In this document: one piece after another, positions 1 through 7,101 of the stretch
Layout: the number at the start of each line of letters is the position of its first letter
How positions within the stretch are numbered: the stretch's first letter is position 1
Origin: Actinomycetota bacterium
Lineage (GTDB): Bacteria; Actinomycetota; Nitriliruptoria; Nitriliruptorales; JAHWKO01
Direction: 5' to 3'
DNA length: 12,514 nucleotides
Assembly: GCA_019347855.1 (NCBI GenBank)
Contig: JAHWKO010000071.1
Coordinates: 1-12,514, forward strand
Made by a program: the position numbers and the translations under genes
The notes under the pieces: generated by a model
Databases searched by the model: none
What the model was told of the DNA's origin: nothing
Seen by the model: only the letters and a program-made list of their open reading frames with translations

Positions 1-508
1 CGCCGAGGAAGAAGGCCAGCAGCTCGGCACGCCGCGGGGCGCCGTACCCGGCCACGACGACGCGTCCGCCGGGGCGGGTGACACGGGCGAGCTCCCGTAC
101 GCCACCTGCCACGTCCGGGAACGCGGACACGCCGTGCAGGGATGCCGCCACGTCGAAGGTGCGATCGTCGAAGGCGAGGGCCTGGCCGTCCATGACCCGT
201 CCGTCGATCGACAGTCCTCGAGCGCGAGCGCGGACGTGGAGCCGTTCGATCATCTCGCCGGCGAGGTCGACCGCGACGACCTGCGCTCCGCCACGGCCGG
301 CCGCGATCGCGAAGGCGCCGGTCCCACAGGCGACGTCGAGGACCCGCAGTCCCGGCCGGAGCCCCAGGCCGGCGACGAGCTCCTCCGCCAGCTCGAACGT
401 GAACGGGGTGACGAACCGGTCGTACCCGGCAGCCAGCGCGTCCCAGTCGCGACGCAGCACGTCCGTTCTGGGTGTCGGGCGCTGGCTACCCACCGTCCGT
501 GAGCTCAT
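1..508 (-). CDS. Class I SAM-dependent methyltransferase (partial, 3' end outside window)
   Basis: The reverse strand reads as an uninterrupted frame from an ATG at 508 to the window edge, giving the first 169 residues. Residues 57-64 are LDVACGTG, the glycine-rich SAM-binding motif I. The acidic motif II residue is D81 in VVAVDLAGEMIERL, and the DGQALAF/FDVAASLHGV stretch (about 107-127) fits motifs III and IV. This is the Methyltransf_11/UbiE-like fold. The N-terminus (DWDALAAGYDRFVTPFTFELAEEL) resembles small-molecule methyltransferases of this group. The substrate cannot be told. An AGAGGCAG sequence about 6 nt before the ATG is a plausible ribosome site. The gene lies 117 nt downstream of the LuxR-type regulator on the same strand, so it may be co-transcribed with it or be its target. 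The C-terminal third or so is missing. Confidence 0.9.
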   Translation of the reverse strand, partial: MSSRTVGSQRPTPRTDVLRRDWDALAAGYDRFVTPFTFELAEELVAGLGLRPGLRVLDVACGTGAFAIAAGRGGAQVVAVDLAGEMIERLHVRARARGLSIDGRVMDGQALAFDDRTFDVAASLHGVSAFPDVAGGVRELARVTRPGGRVVVAGYGAPRRAELLAFFLG

Positions 509-590
509 CCGTCTGCCTCTCGACCCGTCGCTGTGCAGCACAGCCTGCGCACGCGAACGGTCCGGCGCGTCGGGAGGACCACCCATCTTC

Positions 591-616
591 GGAGGACCCA
601 CGGATATGGGTCATCC
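591..616. promoter_or_regulatory. 26-bp imperfect palindrome between LuxR-type gene and methyltransferase
   Basis: GGAGGACCCA (591-600) and TGGGTCATCC (607-616) form 10-bp inverted arms with one mismatch around a 6-nt centre. The site lies 9 nt past the stop of the LuxR-type gene and about 83 nt before the methyltransferase start codon. It could be an operator for the neighbouring regulator, or an RNA hairpin acting as a processing or weak termination site. No run of T follows on the reverse strand, so a classical intrinsic terminator is less likely. Confidence 0.4.
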
Positions 617-625
617 TGTGTACGG

Positions 626-2266
626 CTACACGACGCCGTTCTCGTACGCCCAGGCGGTGGCCGCCGCCCGCGACGGGACGTCGAGCTTCGTGAACATGTT
701 GCTGAGGTGCCGGGCCACGGTCTTCTCGCTGATCACGAGCGTGCCGGCGATCTCGCGGTTGGTCGCTCCCGTCGCGACCAGCTGCAGCACCTCGACCTCC
801 CGGGGCGTGAGCCCACCGGGTGCCGCCGGTCCCGGGCCCGGGTCCAGCTCGGCGACACGGGCGAGGTCCGGCGCTGCTCCCAGCTGCTCGAAGGTCCGTC
901 GCGCCGCGTCGAGCTCCATGTCGGCGGTGTCACGATCGCCCAGATCGCGGCACGCCTCGGCCATCATGAGCCGGACCCGGGCGGCCTCGTACGGGGCGTC
1001 GAGCTGCCGCCAGACGAACCACGCGTCGCGCAGCACCTCCCGTGCCCCGTTGGCGTCGCCGTCGGCGAGCATCACTGCTCCGCGCGCGGACGCGGCGACG
1101 GCGTGCAGGTACGGGGCGTCCAGGTCGGCCGCGAGCTCCTCCAGTTCGCTCGTGGCCTCACGCGCGGCGTCCTGGTCGTCGGCGGCCAGGACGATCTCGA
1201 CGAACGCCGCCAGGACCCGGGACCGCACGACGCGGTCCTCGCCCGACTCCTCCACGACCCGCCGGATCGCCGACTCCGCGTCATCGACCCGGCCCTGCGC
1301 CAACCGCAGCAGCGCGAGACCGGGCTGCACGGCATGACCCCACTCGTTCGCCAGACGGTAGGCCTCCTCGGCACCCGGGAAGTCGCCCTGCAGTCGCAGC
1401 AGCTCGGCCTGCTGGTACCGCGCCATGCCCATGACCGGGTCGTTCGGAGGGCGCGCGAGGTGCGCGCAGGCTCGGTCGGCCTCCTCCATCGCGTCGGACC
1501 AGTCACCGCGCAGCTGCATGATCTGGGACCGGTGCACGAGGCACTGCCCCCGGTAGGGCTGCATGCCGTGCTGGCGAGCGCACCAGCGGCTCAGCGCCAC
1601 CGTCCACTCCTGTGCTCGACGGAGGTCGAAGACCTGCTGGCACACGAGGATGACCCCGCAGTAGACGATCCCGGCCGGGAGCGGCGAGACGTCGCCTGCG
1701 GTCACCGAGACCATCGCCGCGTCCAGCATGCTGACGCCGTCGGCTGGCCGGCCGGCGGCGACCAACGCTCGTCCCTGCCCGAGACGGCTGAGCGCCTTCA
1801 GGTCAGGGTCCTCGTACCGGTCCGCGATCGTCGCCACGGCCTGGAAGGTCTCGAGCGCGCCCTGGGGGTCACCGCCGTCGAGCGCCTGCAGCCCCTGCGG
1901 GATCAACAGGTAGCCGTGCTCGACGAGCTCACGATCCGCACCCTCCAACAACCGCCCTATGCGGCCCAACCACCCCGCCCCCGGCGCGTGCTGGCCGTAC
2001 CGGAAGAGCAGGACCGCCAGCCAGAACGCGCAGCGGGCCGCCGCCGCGAGGTCGCCCTCCTCGAGGAACGCGTGGTGCGCCCGCTCCCAGGCGTCGGTGC
2101 TCACGTCGTGGTGCCCGGTGAGCTCGGCCGCCACGCCCAACCGCCGCAGGTCCTCGGCACCGAGGTCCCCCTCACGGTCGGCCTCGGACAGCGATGCGTA
2201 CGTCTGGGTCCAGTCGACGGCGGCGTGCGACTCCCGTTCCGGCCTGAGCTCTCCGATGGACCGCAT
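626..2266 (-). CDS. LuxR-family transcriptional regulator with TPR-like N-terminal region
   Basis: A 546-residue protein. The last 63 residues are a LuxR/GerE helix-turn-helix: [20 protein letters not shown] begins at 487, and the recognition helix is within [15 protein letters not shown] (514-528). The preceding 480 or so residues are alanine/leucine-rich helical repeats of TPR type (for example [27 protein letters not shown] and [17 protein letters not shown]). I see no Walker A motif, so it is not a LAL/MalT-type ATPase. Such proteins usually bind DNA through the C-terminus and sense a ligand or partner through the repeats; the signal here is unknown. The ATG at 2266 was chosen because the frame upstream is low-complexity and runs into the helicase gene on the other strand. 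A GTG two codons earlier (2272), with AGGCGG just before it, is an equal alternative. The gene is divergent from the helicase and upstream of the methyltransferase. Confidence 0.88.
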   Translation of the reverse strand: MRSIGELRPERESHAAVDWTQTYASLSEADREGDLGAEDLRRLGVAAELTGHHDVSTDAWERAHHAFLEEGDLAAAARCAFWLAVLLFRYGQHAPGAGWLGRIGRLLEGADRELVEHGYLLIPQGLQALDGGDPQGALETFQAVATIADRYEDPDLKALSRLGQGRALVAAGRPADGVSMLDAAMVSVTAGDVSPLPAGIVYCGVILVCQQVFDLRRAQEWTVALSRWCARQHGMQPYRGQCLVHRSQIMQLRGDWSDAMEEADRACAHLARPPNDPVMGMARYQQAELLRLQGDFPGAEEAYRLANEWGHAVQPGLALLRLAQGRVDDAESAIRRVVEESGEDRVVRSRVLAAFVEIVLAADDQDAAREATSELEELAADLDAPYLHAVAASARGAVMLADGDANGAREVLRDAWFVWRQLDAPYEAARVRLMMAEACRDLGDRDTADMELDAARRTFEQLGAAPDLARVAELDPGPGPAAPGGLTPREVEVLQLVATGATNREIAGTLVISEKTVARHLSNMFTKLDVPSRAAATAWAYENGVV

Positions 2267-2447
2267 CCTCACCCGCCTGGGGTCGGCCGTGCGCGTGCCC
2301 CACGTCGCCCCCGACGGGCAGCGACCGCACCATACAAGGTGGGGGGATGCCCTCCCGCCGGGTAGACTCCCAGAGCAGCGCCGAACGTGGCGCCGCAGGA
2401 CACGTTCACACCGCGTAGTCGCGGACCCTGGCAGACAGTGCCGGATC

Positions 2448-2476
2448 GTACGTGCGTGTTCGCCACGCACGCGTAC
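2448..2476 (+). repeat. Hairpin in helicase leader
   Basis: GTGCGTG (2452-2458) pairs with CACGCAC (2464-2470) around a 5-nt loop, TTCGC. Outside a 2-nt bulge (GC, 2471-2472), GTAC (2448-2451) pairs with GTAC (2473-2476). The total is 11 base pairs. It lies about 110 nt before the start codon and may be part of a structured 5' leader. A role is inferred only from its position before a cold-shock-type gene. Confidence 0.5.
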
Positions 2477-2550
2477 TCCCGTGTACGGCTCCCGTCGTCG
2501 CGCGCGTCCTCGTGTGACGCACCGACGGAACCGTGCGGTGCGCCCCGACG

Positions 2551-2566
2551 CCTGCGCGACCGCAGG
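2551..2566 (+). repeat. Hairpin just upstream of helicase ribosome site
   Basis: CCTGCG (2551-2556) and CGCAGG (2561-2566) form a perfect 6-bp stem closed by the 4-nt loop CGAC. The stem ends 19 nt before the ATG at 2586, so it borders the ribosome-binding region. It could affect access of ribosomes to the start. Confidence 0.45.
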
Positions 2567-2585
2567 CCCATGGAGCCAAGAGAAG

Positions 2586-4010
2586 ATGAACTTCACCGAC
2601 CTCGGCGTGTCCACGGACATCGCCAACCTGCTGGCCCGTGCCGGCATCGACACCCCCTTCCCGATCCAGACCGCGACGATCCCGCCGGCGCTCGAGGGAC
2701 GTGACCTCTGTGGTCGCGCCCCGACCGGCTCCGGCAAGACGTTGGCGTTCGCGATCCCGCTCGCAGCTCGCGTCGGGCGCGCCGGACCACGACGTCCCCG
2801 CGCGCTGGTCCTGACCCCCACGCGCGAGCTCGCCGGCCAGATCCAGGACGCGATCGAGCCCCTGGTCGCCACACGCGACCGTCGTGTCGCCACCTTCTAC
2901 GGCGGGACCAACATCAAGCACGACATCCGGCAGCTGAACCGTGGTGTCGACGTCGCGGTGGCCACGCCGGGCCGACTCGCGGACCTGATCCGACGTCGGC
3001 ACGTGGACCTGGGTGACGTCGACATCGTCGTGATCGACGAGGCCGACCGGATGGCCGACATGGGCTTCCTGCCCGAGGTCCGGCGTCTCCTGGACGACAC
3101 CTCCCCGAACCGCCAGACCCTGCTGTTCTCGGCCACGCTCGACGGCGATGTGGACGTGCTCGTGCGCCACTACCAGAACGACCCCGTCCGCCACGAGGTC
3201 GAGGCGACCGCCGAGGAGGTCGGCGACGTCGACCACCTCTTCTGGTCGGTCGACCACCACGACCGCCGTCAGGTGACCGGCGACATCGTCCGCGCCGCCG
3301 CACCGGCGATCGTCTTCACGCGTACGAAGCGCGGTGCCGACCGTCTGGCCAAGCGCCTCGCCTCCGACGGGATCACGACCGCGGCGATCCACGGCAACCG
3401 CTCGCAGCGGCAGCGGGAACGCGCGCTCGCGAGCTTCGCGGACGGCAGCGTCGCGGCGCTGGTCGCCACCGACGTCGCCGCGCGGGGCATCCACGTGGAC
3501 GCGGTCGGCACGGTCGTGCACTACGACCTGCCCGCGACCGACAAGGACTACGTCCACCGCTCCGGCCGCACCGGTCGGGCGGGGGCCGACGGCACCGTGA
3601 TCAGCCTCGTCGTCTCGGACAAGCGTGCGGACGCGGACAGCATCCAGCGCAGCCTCGGGATGAAGACCGGCGTGATGCCCGTCGACCTCGACGCGCTCGC
3701 CACCCGCTATGCCGCCAACGGCGGTTCGAGCCGTCCCTCTAGGGCGCCCAAGCCTTCTATCGCGCCCGAGCGTGACGAGCCGACCGCGAGCAACGGCAAC
3801 GGCGGCGGCGGAGACGGCACGGTCAAGTGGTTCAACGCCCACAAGGGCTACGGCTTCATCGTGCCGGACACCGGCGGCGAGGACCTCTTCGTGCACTTCT
3901 CCGAGATCCAGGCCTCCGGGTTCAAGACCCTCGACGACGGTCAGCGGGTCCGTTTCACGGTCGCGCAGGGACGCAAGGGACCGCAGGCCACCGCGGTGAC
4001 CACCCCTTGA
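2586..4010 (+). CDS. DEAD-box RNA helicase with C-terminal cold-shock domain
   Basis: A 474-residue ATP-dependent RNA helicase. All core motifs are visible: Q motif (F3, Q28), motif I APTGSGKT (45-52), PTREL (78-82), GG (106-107), TPGR (127-130), DEAD (151-154), SAT (182-184), the ARGI region (299-302) and HRSGRTGR (324-331). After a low-complexity linker (about 378-410, rich in S, P, G and N) comes a complete cold-shock domain (411-474). It starts GTVKWFN and carries RNP1 KGYGFI (420-425) and RNP2 LFVHF (434-438). The first part resembles RhlE/DbpA-type helicases; the second resembles CspA. The helicase would unwind RNA in the cytoplasm while the cold-shock domain holds single strands, as expected for mRNA or ribosome work at low temperature. 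The ATG at 2586 places the Q motif at the N-terminus as usual. Ribosome-site pairing is weak (AAGAGAAG). An upstream extension of this frame was rejected as shadow. Confidence 0.93.
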   Translation: MNFTDLGVSTDIANLLARAGIDTPFPIQTATIPPALEGRDLCGRAPTGSGKTLAFAIPLAARVGRAGPRRPRALVLTPTRELAGQIQDAIEPLVATRDRRVATFYGGTNIKHDIRQLNRGVDVAVATPGRLADLIRRRHVDLGDVDIVVIDEADRMADMGFLPEVRRLLDDTSPNRQTLLFSATLDGDVDVLVRHYQNDPVRHEVEATAEEVGDVDHLFWSVDHHDRRQVTGDIVRAAAPAIVFTRTKRGADRLAKRLASDGITTAAIHGNRSQRQRERALASFADGSVAALVATDVAARGIHVDAVGTVVHYDLPATDKDYVHRSGRTGRAGADGTVISLVVSDKRADADSIQRSLGMKTGVMPVDLDALATRYAANGGSSRPSRAPKPSIAPERDEPTASNGNGGGGDGTVKWFNAHKGYGFIVPDTGGEDLFVHFSEIQASGFKTLDDGQRVRFTVAQGRKGPQATAVTTP

Positions 4011-4019
4011 GGTTGTAGG

Positions 4020-4046
4020 GATCGACGTGTAAGAAGCGCGTCGGTC
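4020..4046 (+). terminator. Hairpin after helicase gene, possible terminator
   Basis: GATCGACG (4020-4027) and CGTCGGTC (4039-4046) form an 8-bp stem with one U-G pair around an 11-nt loop, starting 10 nt after the helicase stop. There is no T-run after it, so termination is uncertain; high-GC actinobacteria often use such T-less hairpins. Confidence 0.35.
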
Positions 4047-4048
4047 TG

Positions 4049-4080
4049 GACATCTCCTGGGTAGAGGCCTGGGAGATGTC
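4049..4080 (+). promoter_or_regulatory. Inverted repeat directly upstream of sigma-factor start
   Basis: GACATCTCC (4049-4057) and GGAGATGTC (4072-4080) are perfect 9-bp inverted arms separated by 14 nt. The second arm ends 12 nt before the GTG start at 4093, next to the purine-rich ribosome site. It may be an operator, an attenuator-like leader hairpin, or part of a helicase terminator together with the preceding stem. Nothing in the sequence decides between these. Confidence 0.45.
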
Positions 4081-4092
4081 GAAGGGTGGGGC

Positions 4093-4653
4093 GTGTCGGT
4101 GATCGCCGCTGACGAGCGTGCAGCCTTCGATGCGCTGTACGAGGACACCCACCGCAAGGTCCTGGCCTACTGCGTGCGGCGTACCTCCCGCTGGCCGGAT
4201 GCGCTGGATGCGGCCGCCGACACGTACGTGGTGGCCTGGCGCCGGTTCGGTGACCTCCCCCACGGGGAGGGTCGCCTGTTCTGGCTGTTCGGGGTCGCCC
4301 GTCGGGTGATCGCGAACCAGCGGCGGACCGAATCACGCCAGGACCGGGTGGCCGCGAAGCTGCGATCACGGGGCAGCGCGGAACCTTCGGGGCCCGACGA
4401 TCTGGCCGTCCTGGGTGAGGAACACCGCGACGTGCTCCGCGCACTGGCCCGGCTGTCCGAGGACGATCAGGAGCTGATCCGCCTCACGACCTGGGAGGGT
4501 CTGTCGTCGACCGAGGTCGCGGAACTGTTCGACGTGACCCGCAACGCGTTGGACGTACGGCTGCACCGGGCACGCAAGCGACTCGCGCGCGAGTACGAAC
4601 GGGTGCGCCGCTCGCACTTCAAACGCTCACGGGGGAGGGACAGCCATGGCTGA
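4093..4653 (+). CDS. ECF-type RNA polymerase sigma factor
   Basis: A 186-residue sigma-70 family protein with regions 2 and 4 only. Region 2 spans about 10-78 (AFDALYEDTHRKVLAYCVRR, then DALDAAADTYVVAWRRF, then LFWLFGVARRVIANQRR). Region 4 spans about 113-165 (DVLRALARLSEDDQELIRL, then LSSTEVAELFDVTRNALDVRLHRARKRL), with the usual helix-turn-helix. The C-terminal tail is short and basic. The GTG start follows an AAGGGTGGGG ribosome site. Its last 8 bases (ATGGCTGA) overlap the start of the membrane protein gene, so the two are translationally coupled. In actinobacteria, ECF factors coupled to a one-pass membrane protein are normally held inactive by it. I infer that arrangement here. The promoter it recognises is unknown. 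Confidence 0.92.
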   Translation: MSVIAADERAAFDALYEDTHRKVLAYCVRRTSRWPDALDAAADTYVVAWRRFGDLPHGEGRLFWLFGVARRVIANQRRTESRQDRVAAKLRSRGSAEPSGPDDLAVLGEEHRDVLRALARLSEDDQELIRLTTWEGLSSTEVAELFDVTRNALDVRLHRARKRLAREYERVRRSHFKRSRGRDSHG

Positions 4654-5401
4654 CGAACAGCACGTGCTCGCCCTGCTCCGCCAAGCGGACCCGGCAGCTC
4701 GTCTGCCGCAGGCCGAACGCAGCTTCGACCCGCTGCGCCAACGCGTCACGACGCGGATCGCACGGCTCGAGGAACAAGAACCAGCACCGGACAGAGGGAA
4801 GGGAACCGCGATGCAGACCACGACCGCACCAACACGTCAGCTCACACCCCCGAGACGCACCTGGATCGCCGCCGCCGCTGCAGCGGTCGTGGTGATCGCC
4901 GCGGCGGTTGGCACCTTCGTCGCGACGCGACCTGCCGCCGTGCCTGACACCGTCGCACCGCCGTCGTCGGTCTACGAGGAGGGCACCGTCATGCACCTGC
5001 TCGACACCGACGGACGGTTCGACACGTTCCTGGGACTGCTCGAGGAGGAGGGAGCGATCCTCGACTTCCTGAGCTCCCGCGGCTTCGACCGGACGATGTT
5101 CGTGCCCACCGACGAGGCGTTCGCACAGCTGGACCAGACGACCATGGCCGAGATCACCGAAGGACCGCGACTCGGGTGGTTCCTGCACACCCACATGCTG
5201 GCAGAGGGACAGGGCGGTATCCGCGCTGAGGACCTGACCAACAAGAGCTACCAGAACCCCGGGGCCGGGACGCTGACCCCGGTGACGGTCGAGGGCGAGC
5301 ACATCACCTACGGCGGGGCGACCGTCATCGAGACCGACATCGAGGTCGAAGGCGGCATCGTCCACGTCATCGACCGGGTGGTCATCCCCTGGGATCGGTG
5401 A
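4646..5401 (+). CDS. Single-pass membrane protein with extracytoplasmic FAS1 domain, probable anti-sigma factor
   Basis: A 251-residue protein. Residues 1-70 are polar and would be cytoplasmic. The opening [16 protein letters not shown] pattern resembles proteins encoded next to ECF sigma factors in actinobacteria. Residues 73-93 are one membrane helix (ala/val/ile-rich after PPRRTW). Residues 113-248 are a FAS1 (fasciclin, beta-Ig-H3) domain, with the H1 block [10 protein letters not shown] (150-159) and the H2 block [13 protein letters not shown] (236-248). No HxxxCxxC zinc anti-sigma motif is present. FAS1 domains mediate adhesion or ligand binding outside the membrane, so this one may be the sensor. 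An internal ATG at 4811 has a strong AGAGGGAAGGGA ribosome site and could give a shorter form without the first 55 residues. The 3' end overlaps the convergent ECF42 gene by 20 bp. The anti-sigma role is inferred from context; the FAS1 and membrane calls are firm. Confidence 0.87.
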   Translation: MADEQHVLALLRQADPAARLPQAERSFDPLRQRVTTRIARLEEQEPAPDRGKGTAMQTTTAPTRQLTPPRRTWIAAAAAAVVVIAAAVGTFVATRPAAVPDTVAPPSSVYEEGTVMHLLDTDGRFDTFLGLLEEEGAILDFLSSRGFDRTMFVPTDEAFAQLDQTTMAEITEGPRLGWFLHTHMLAEGQGGIRAEDLTNKSYQNPGAGTLTPVTVEGEHITYGGATVIETDIEVEGGIVHVIDRVVIPWDR

Positions 5402-6644
5402 ACCCGGGCGACAGTGCGGAGCGGCGGTCCTCGAGGAACCGGCGCTCCGCACGGTTGTCCGTGAGCGTCGCAGCCATGACGTAGGCATCGGCGGCCTCGT
5501 CGATCCGCCCCATCCGTCGCAGCAGATCCGCACGGGTGACGTGGTACGGGTGGTAGTCGACCAGGTCCAGGCCCTCGACGACCTCGAGGGCCGCCGCGGG
5601 GCCGTCGATCTCGGCGACGGCCACGGCACGGTTCAGCGCCACGACCGGCGTCGGGACCATGGCCAGGAGCTGGTCGTACAGTGCCACGATCTGGTGCCAA
5701 TCGGTCTCCGCAGCGGTCGGGGCGTCGCCGTGCACCGCGTTGATAGCCGCCTGGATCTGGTAGGGCCCCGGACGGTTGCGACGTAGGCACTCACGGACCA
5801 GCGCCTGTCCCTCGGCGATCGCGTCGGCGTCCCAGCGCGTCCGATCCTGGTCCGCGAGCAGCACCAACGAACCGTCCGCAGCCGTGCGGGCCGGCTGCCG
5901 AGCGGCAGTCAGCAGCATCAGGGCGAGCAACCCGATCACCTCGGGCTCGTCGGGCATCAGGTCGGCGAGCAACCGTCCCAGGCGGATCGCCTCGTGCACC
6001 AGGTCGACGCGGGTGAGCTCGTCACCCTCGGTCGCCGTGTGCCCTTCGTTGAAGACGAGGTAGACGACGGCCAGCACGCCGCGCAGCCGGTCGGGCAGCT
6101 CGGCGTCCTCCGGCACGCGGTAGGGGATGTTGGCGTCGCGGATCTTGCGTTTCGCCCGCACGATCCGCTGCGCGAGCGTCGGCTCCGGGACGACGAAGGC
6201 ACGGGCGATCTCCGGGGTCGTCAGGCCGCCGAGCAGCCGCAAGGTGAGTGCGACCTGCGCGGGGACGGCGAGGGCCGGGTGGCAGCAGGTGAACATGAGC
6301 CGCAACCGCTCGTCGCGCACGGGCCCCTCTTCGTGCACCGTGACCTCACCCCCATCGCCTCGCCTGTGGGGATCGAGACGGGCGGCCTCCACCTGCCGTT
6401 CATCCCGCATCGACTCGCGTCGCAGCCGGTCGATCGCCCGACGCCGCGCCGTCGTGGTTATCCACCCGCCGGGGTTGGGCGGCATCCCACGCTCCGGCCA
6501 GACGCGGCTCGCGACCGCGAACGCCTCCTGCACCGCATCCTCGGCCAGATCGATGTCGCGGAAGGCGCCGACCAGCGTGGCCACCACGCGCCCGTACTCC
6601 TCGCGGAACACGCGCGTGATGGTGGCCTCGTTCGGGTGCGTCAC
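5382..6644 (-). CDS. ECF42-like sigma factor with long C-terminal helical (TPR-like) domain
   Basis: A 420-residue sigma factor. Sigma region 2 is at about 9-78 ([54 protein letters not shown]). Region 4 is at about 115-172 ([45 protein letters not shown]). The remaining 240 or so residues are the long helical extension of this group ([60 protein letters not shown]). ECF42 factors have no membrane anti-sigma factor, and the C-terminal domain is thought to control them. Their usual neighbours are DGPF/YCII genes, as here. The GTG start at 6644 overlaps the stop of the preceding YCII gene by 4 bp (GTGA), so translation is coupled. A longer frame to 6719 lies inside that YCII gene and was rejected. 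The 3' end overlaps the FAS1 gene on the other strand by 20 bp. Confidence 0.93.
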   Translation of the reverse strand: MTHPNEATITRVFREEYGRVVATLVGAFRDIDLAEDAVQEAFAVASRVWPERGMPPNPGGWITTTARRRAIDRLRRESMRDERQVEAARLDPHRRGDGGEVTVHEEGPVRDERLRLMFTCCHPALAVPAQVALTLRLLGGLTTPEIARAFVVPEPTLAQRIVRAKRKIRDANIPYRVPEDAELPDRLRGVLAVVYLVFNEGHTATEGDELTRVDLVHEAIRLGRLLADLMPDEPEVIGLLALMLLTAARQPARTAADGSLVLLADQDRTRWDADAIAEGQALVRECLRRNRPGPYQIQAAINAVHGDAPTAAETDWHQIVALYDQLLAMVPTPVVALNRAVAVAEIDGPAAALEVVEGLDLVDYHPYHVTRADLLRRMGRIDEAADAYVMAATLTDNRAERRFLEDRRSALSPGFTDPRG

Positions 6645-7000
6645 CCGTCCTCGGGCTCCGGCTGGAACGGTCGGACCTCCACCGGGCCCTGGCAGGCCAC
6701 CGTGGCCCGACGCGCCCACTCCATCGCCTTCTCCCGGTCGGGGACGTCGAGGACCCAGAAGCCGCCGAGGTGTTCCTTCGCCTCGGGGAACGGCCCGTCG
6801 GTGGTCAGGATCTCGCCGTTCTGCTCACGCACGACCGTGGCCTCGTGCGGCTCCTCGAGGCCACCGGCGAACACCCACGCGCCCGCCGCCTGCATCTCCT
6901 CGTTCAGGGCTTCGACGTCCGCGTACATCTGTTGCACGGTCTCGTCGTCGGGCGCCTCCTGGTCCTCGACGTAGTGAACGGACAGTAGGTACTGGGCCAT
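6641..7000 (-). CDS. YCII/DGPF-family protein 1
   Basis: A 119-residue small protein of the YCII-related dimeric alpha-beta barrel family. The signature [15 protein letters not shown] lies at 67-81 (DGPF at 68-71) and VEVRPFQ at 107-113. The ATG at 7000 has an excellent AAGGAG ribosome site 8 nt upstream. The family is a constant partner and regulatory target of ECF42 sigma factors; the biochemical role is not settled. It aligns without gaps to the next upstream gene over 113 residues (QY.LSV.Y at the start, EVRPFQ at the end), so the two are tandem paralogues. This copy carries an extra 6-residue acidic tail (PEPEDG). Its TGA overlaps the GTG of the sigma gene. An ECF42-type promoter element lies at 7051-7079. 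Confidence 0.93.
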   Translation of the reverse strand: MAQYLLSVHYVEDQEAPDDETVQQMYADVEALNEEMQAAGAWVFAGGLEEPHEATVVREQNGEILTTDGPFPEAKEHLGGFWVLDVPDREKAMEWARRATVACQGPVEVRPFQPEPEDG

Positions 7001-7019
7001 GATCGGGTCTCCTTGTCGT

Positions 7020-7042
7020 GGGGCGGGCACCGTGCCGGCCCC
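7020..7042. repeat. 23-bp near-perfect palindrome in YCII-1 leader
   Basis: The arms GGGGCGGGCAC (7020-7030) and GTGCCGGCCCC (7032-7042) match except for one position around a central C. It lies between the inferred transcription start (about 7044) and the ribosome site of the YCII-1 gene. It could fold as a leader hairpin or act as an operator. Confidence 0.4.
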
Positions 7043-7050
7043 TCACATCT

Positions 7051-7079
7051 ACTACGAACGGCGATCGCGGATCTCGACA
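7051..7079 (-). promoter_or_regulatory. ECF42-type promoter of YCII-1/sigma operon
   Basis: On the reverse strand TGTCGA (7079-7074) is followed by a 17-nt spacer and CGTAGT (7056-7051). The -35-like element starts 79 nt before the ATG. As I recall, published ECF42 target promoters have TGTCGA in the -35 region and a CGT/CGA-type -10. The same element occurs at the same distance before YCII-2. Its upstream part lies inside the hairpin at 7068-7095. Confidence 0.72.
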
Positions 7080-7095
7080 GCGCTCACGAGATCCG
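7068..7095. repeat. Inverted repeat between the YCII genes
   Basis: CGGATCTCG (7068-7076) and CGAGATCCG (7087-7095) are perfect 9-bp inverted arms with a 10-nt loop, starting 6 nt after the YCII-2 stop on the reverse strand. It may end or attenuate the YCII-2 transcript. The -35-like TGTCGA at 7074-7079 overlaps one arm, so the site could also be an operator. Confidence 0.45.
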
Positions 7096-7101
7096 ACCGC
7101 A

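Larger units (their letters stand above)
2267..2585. other. Divergent non-coding region between LuxR-type gene and helicase
   Basis: These 319 bases hold the promoters for two divergent genes. Frames that run through here have arginine-rich, shadow-type composition and no recognisable domain, so I see no gene. I could not find a convincing -35/-10 pair for either direction; a TAGACT hexamer near 2363 is a weak candidate on the plus strand. The part nearest the helicase contains two strong inverted repeats, listed separately. The distance from any such promoter implies a leader of 150 nt or more for the helicase mRNA. Confidence 0.6.

Noticed and set aside
533..2365. Long open frame on the plus strand opposite the LuxR-type gene
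   Set aside because: Composition is that of a shadow frame in high-GC DNA (Arg/His/Val-rich) with no recognisable motif. The minus-strand frame has a clear helix-turn-helix.
1959..2585. Upstream extension of the helicase frame
   Set aside because: It overlaps the LuxR-type gene and the non-coding gap. The Q motif sits correctly at the N-terminus with the ATG at 2586.
2267..2893. N-terminal extension of the LuxR-type gene through the divergent gap into the helicase gene
   Set aside because: The added residues are Arg/Ser/Gly-rich with no domain and lie antisense to the helicase. A start at 2266 or 2272 fits the family length.
3709..3830. Linker of the helicase as a possible frameshift or gene boundary
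   Set aside because: The frame is continuous from the helicase through the Ser/Pro/Gly-rich linker into the cold-shock domain, with no stop or second start signal.
4077..4082. TGTCGA before the ECF sigma gene as a possible ECF42 promoter
   Set aside because: It lies only 11 nt before the start codon, and no CGT follows at 17 nt. It is part of the inverted repeat arm.
2406..4157. 583-residue open frame on the minus strand opposite the helicase
   Set aside because: Repetitive Val/Asp/Arg/Gly text with no motif. The plus strand carries the complete helicase and cold-shock domains.
5994..6974. Open frames on the plus strand opposite the ECF42-like and YCII genes
   Set aside because: No motifs, and they span two real genes and their junction, which is typical of antisense shadows.
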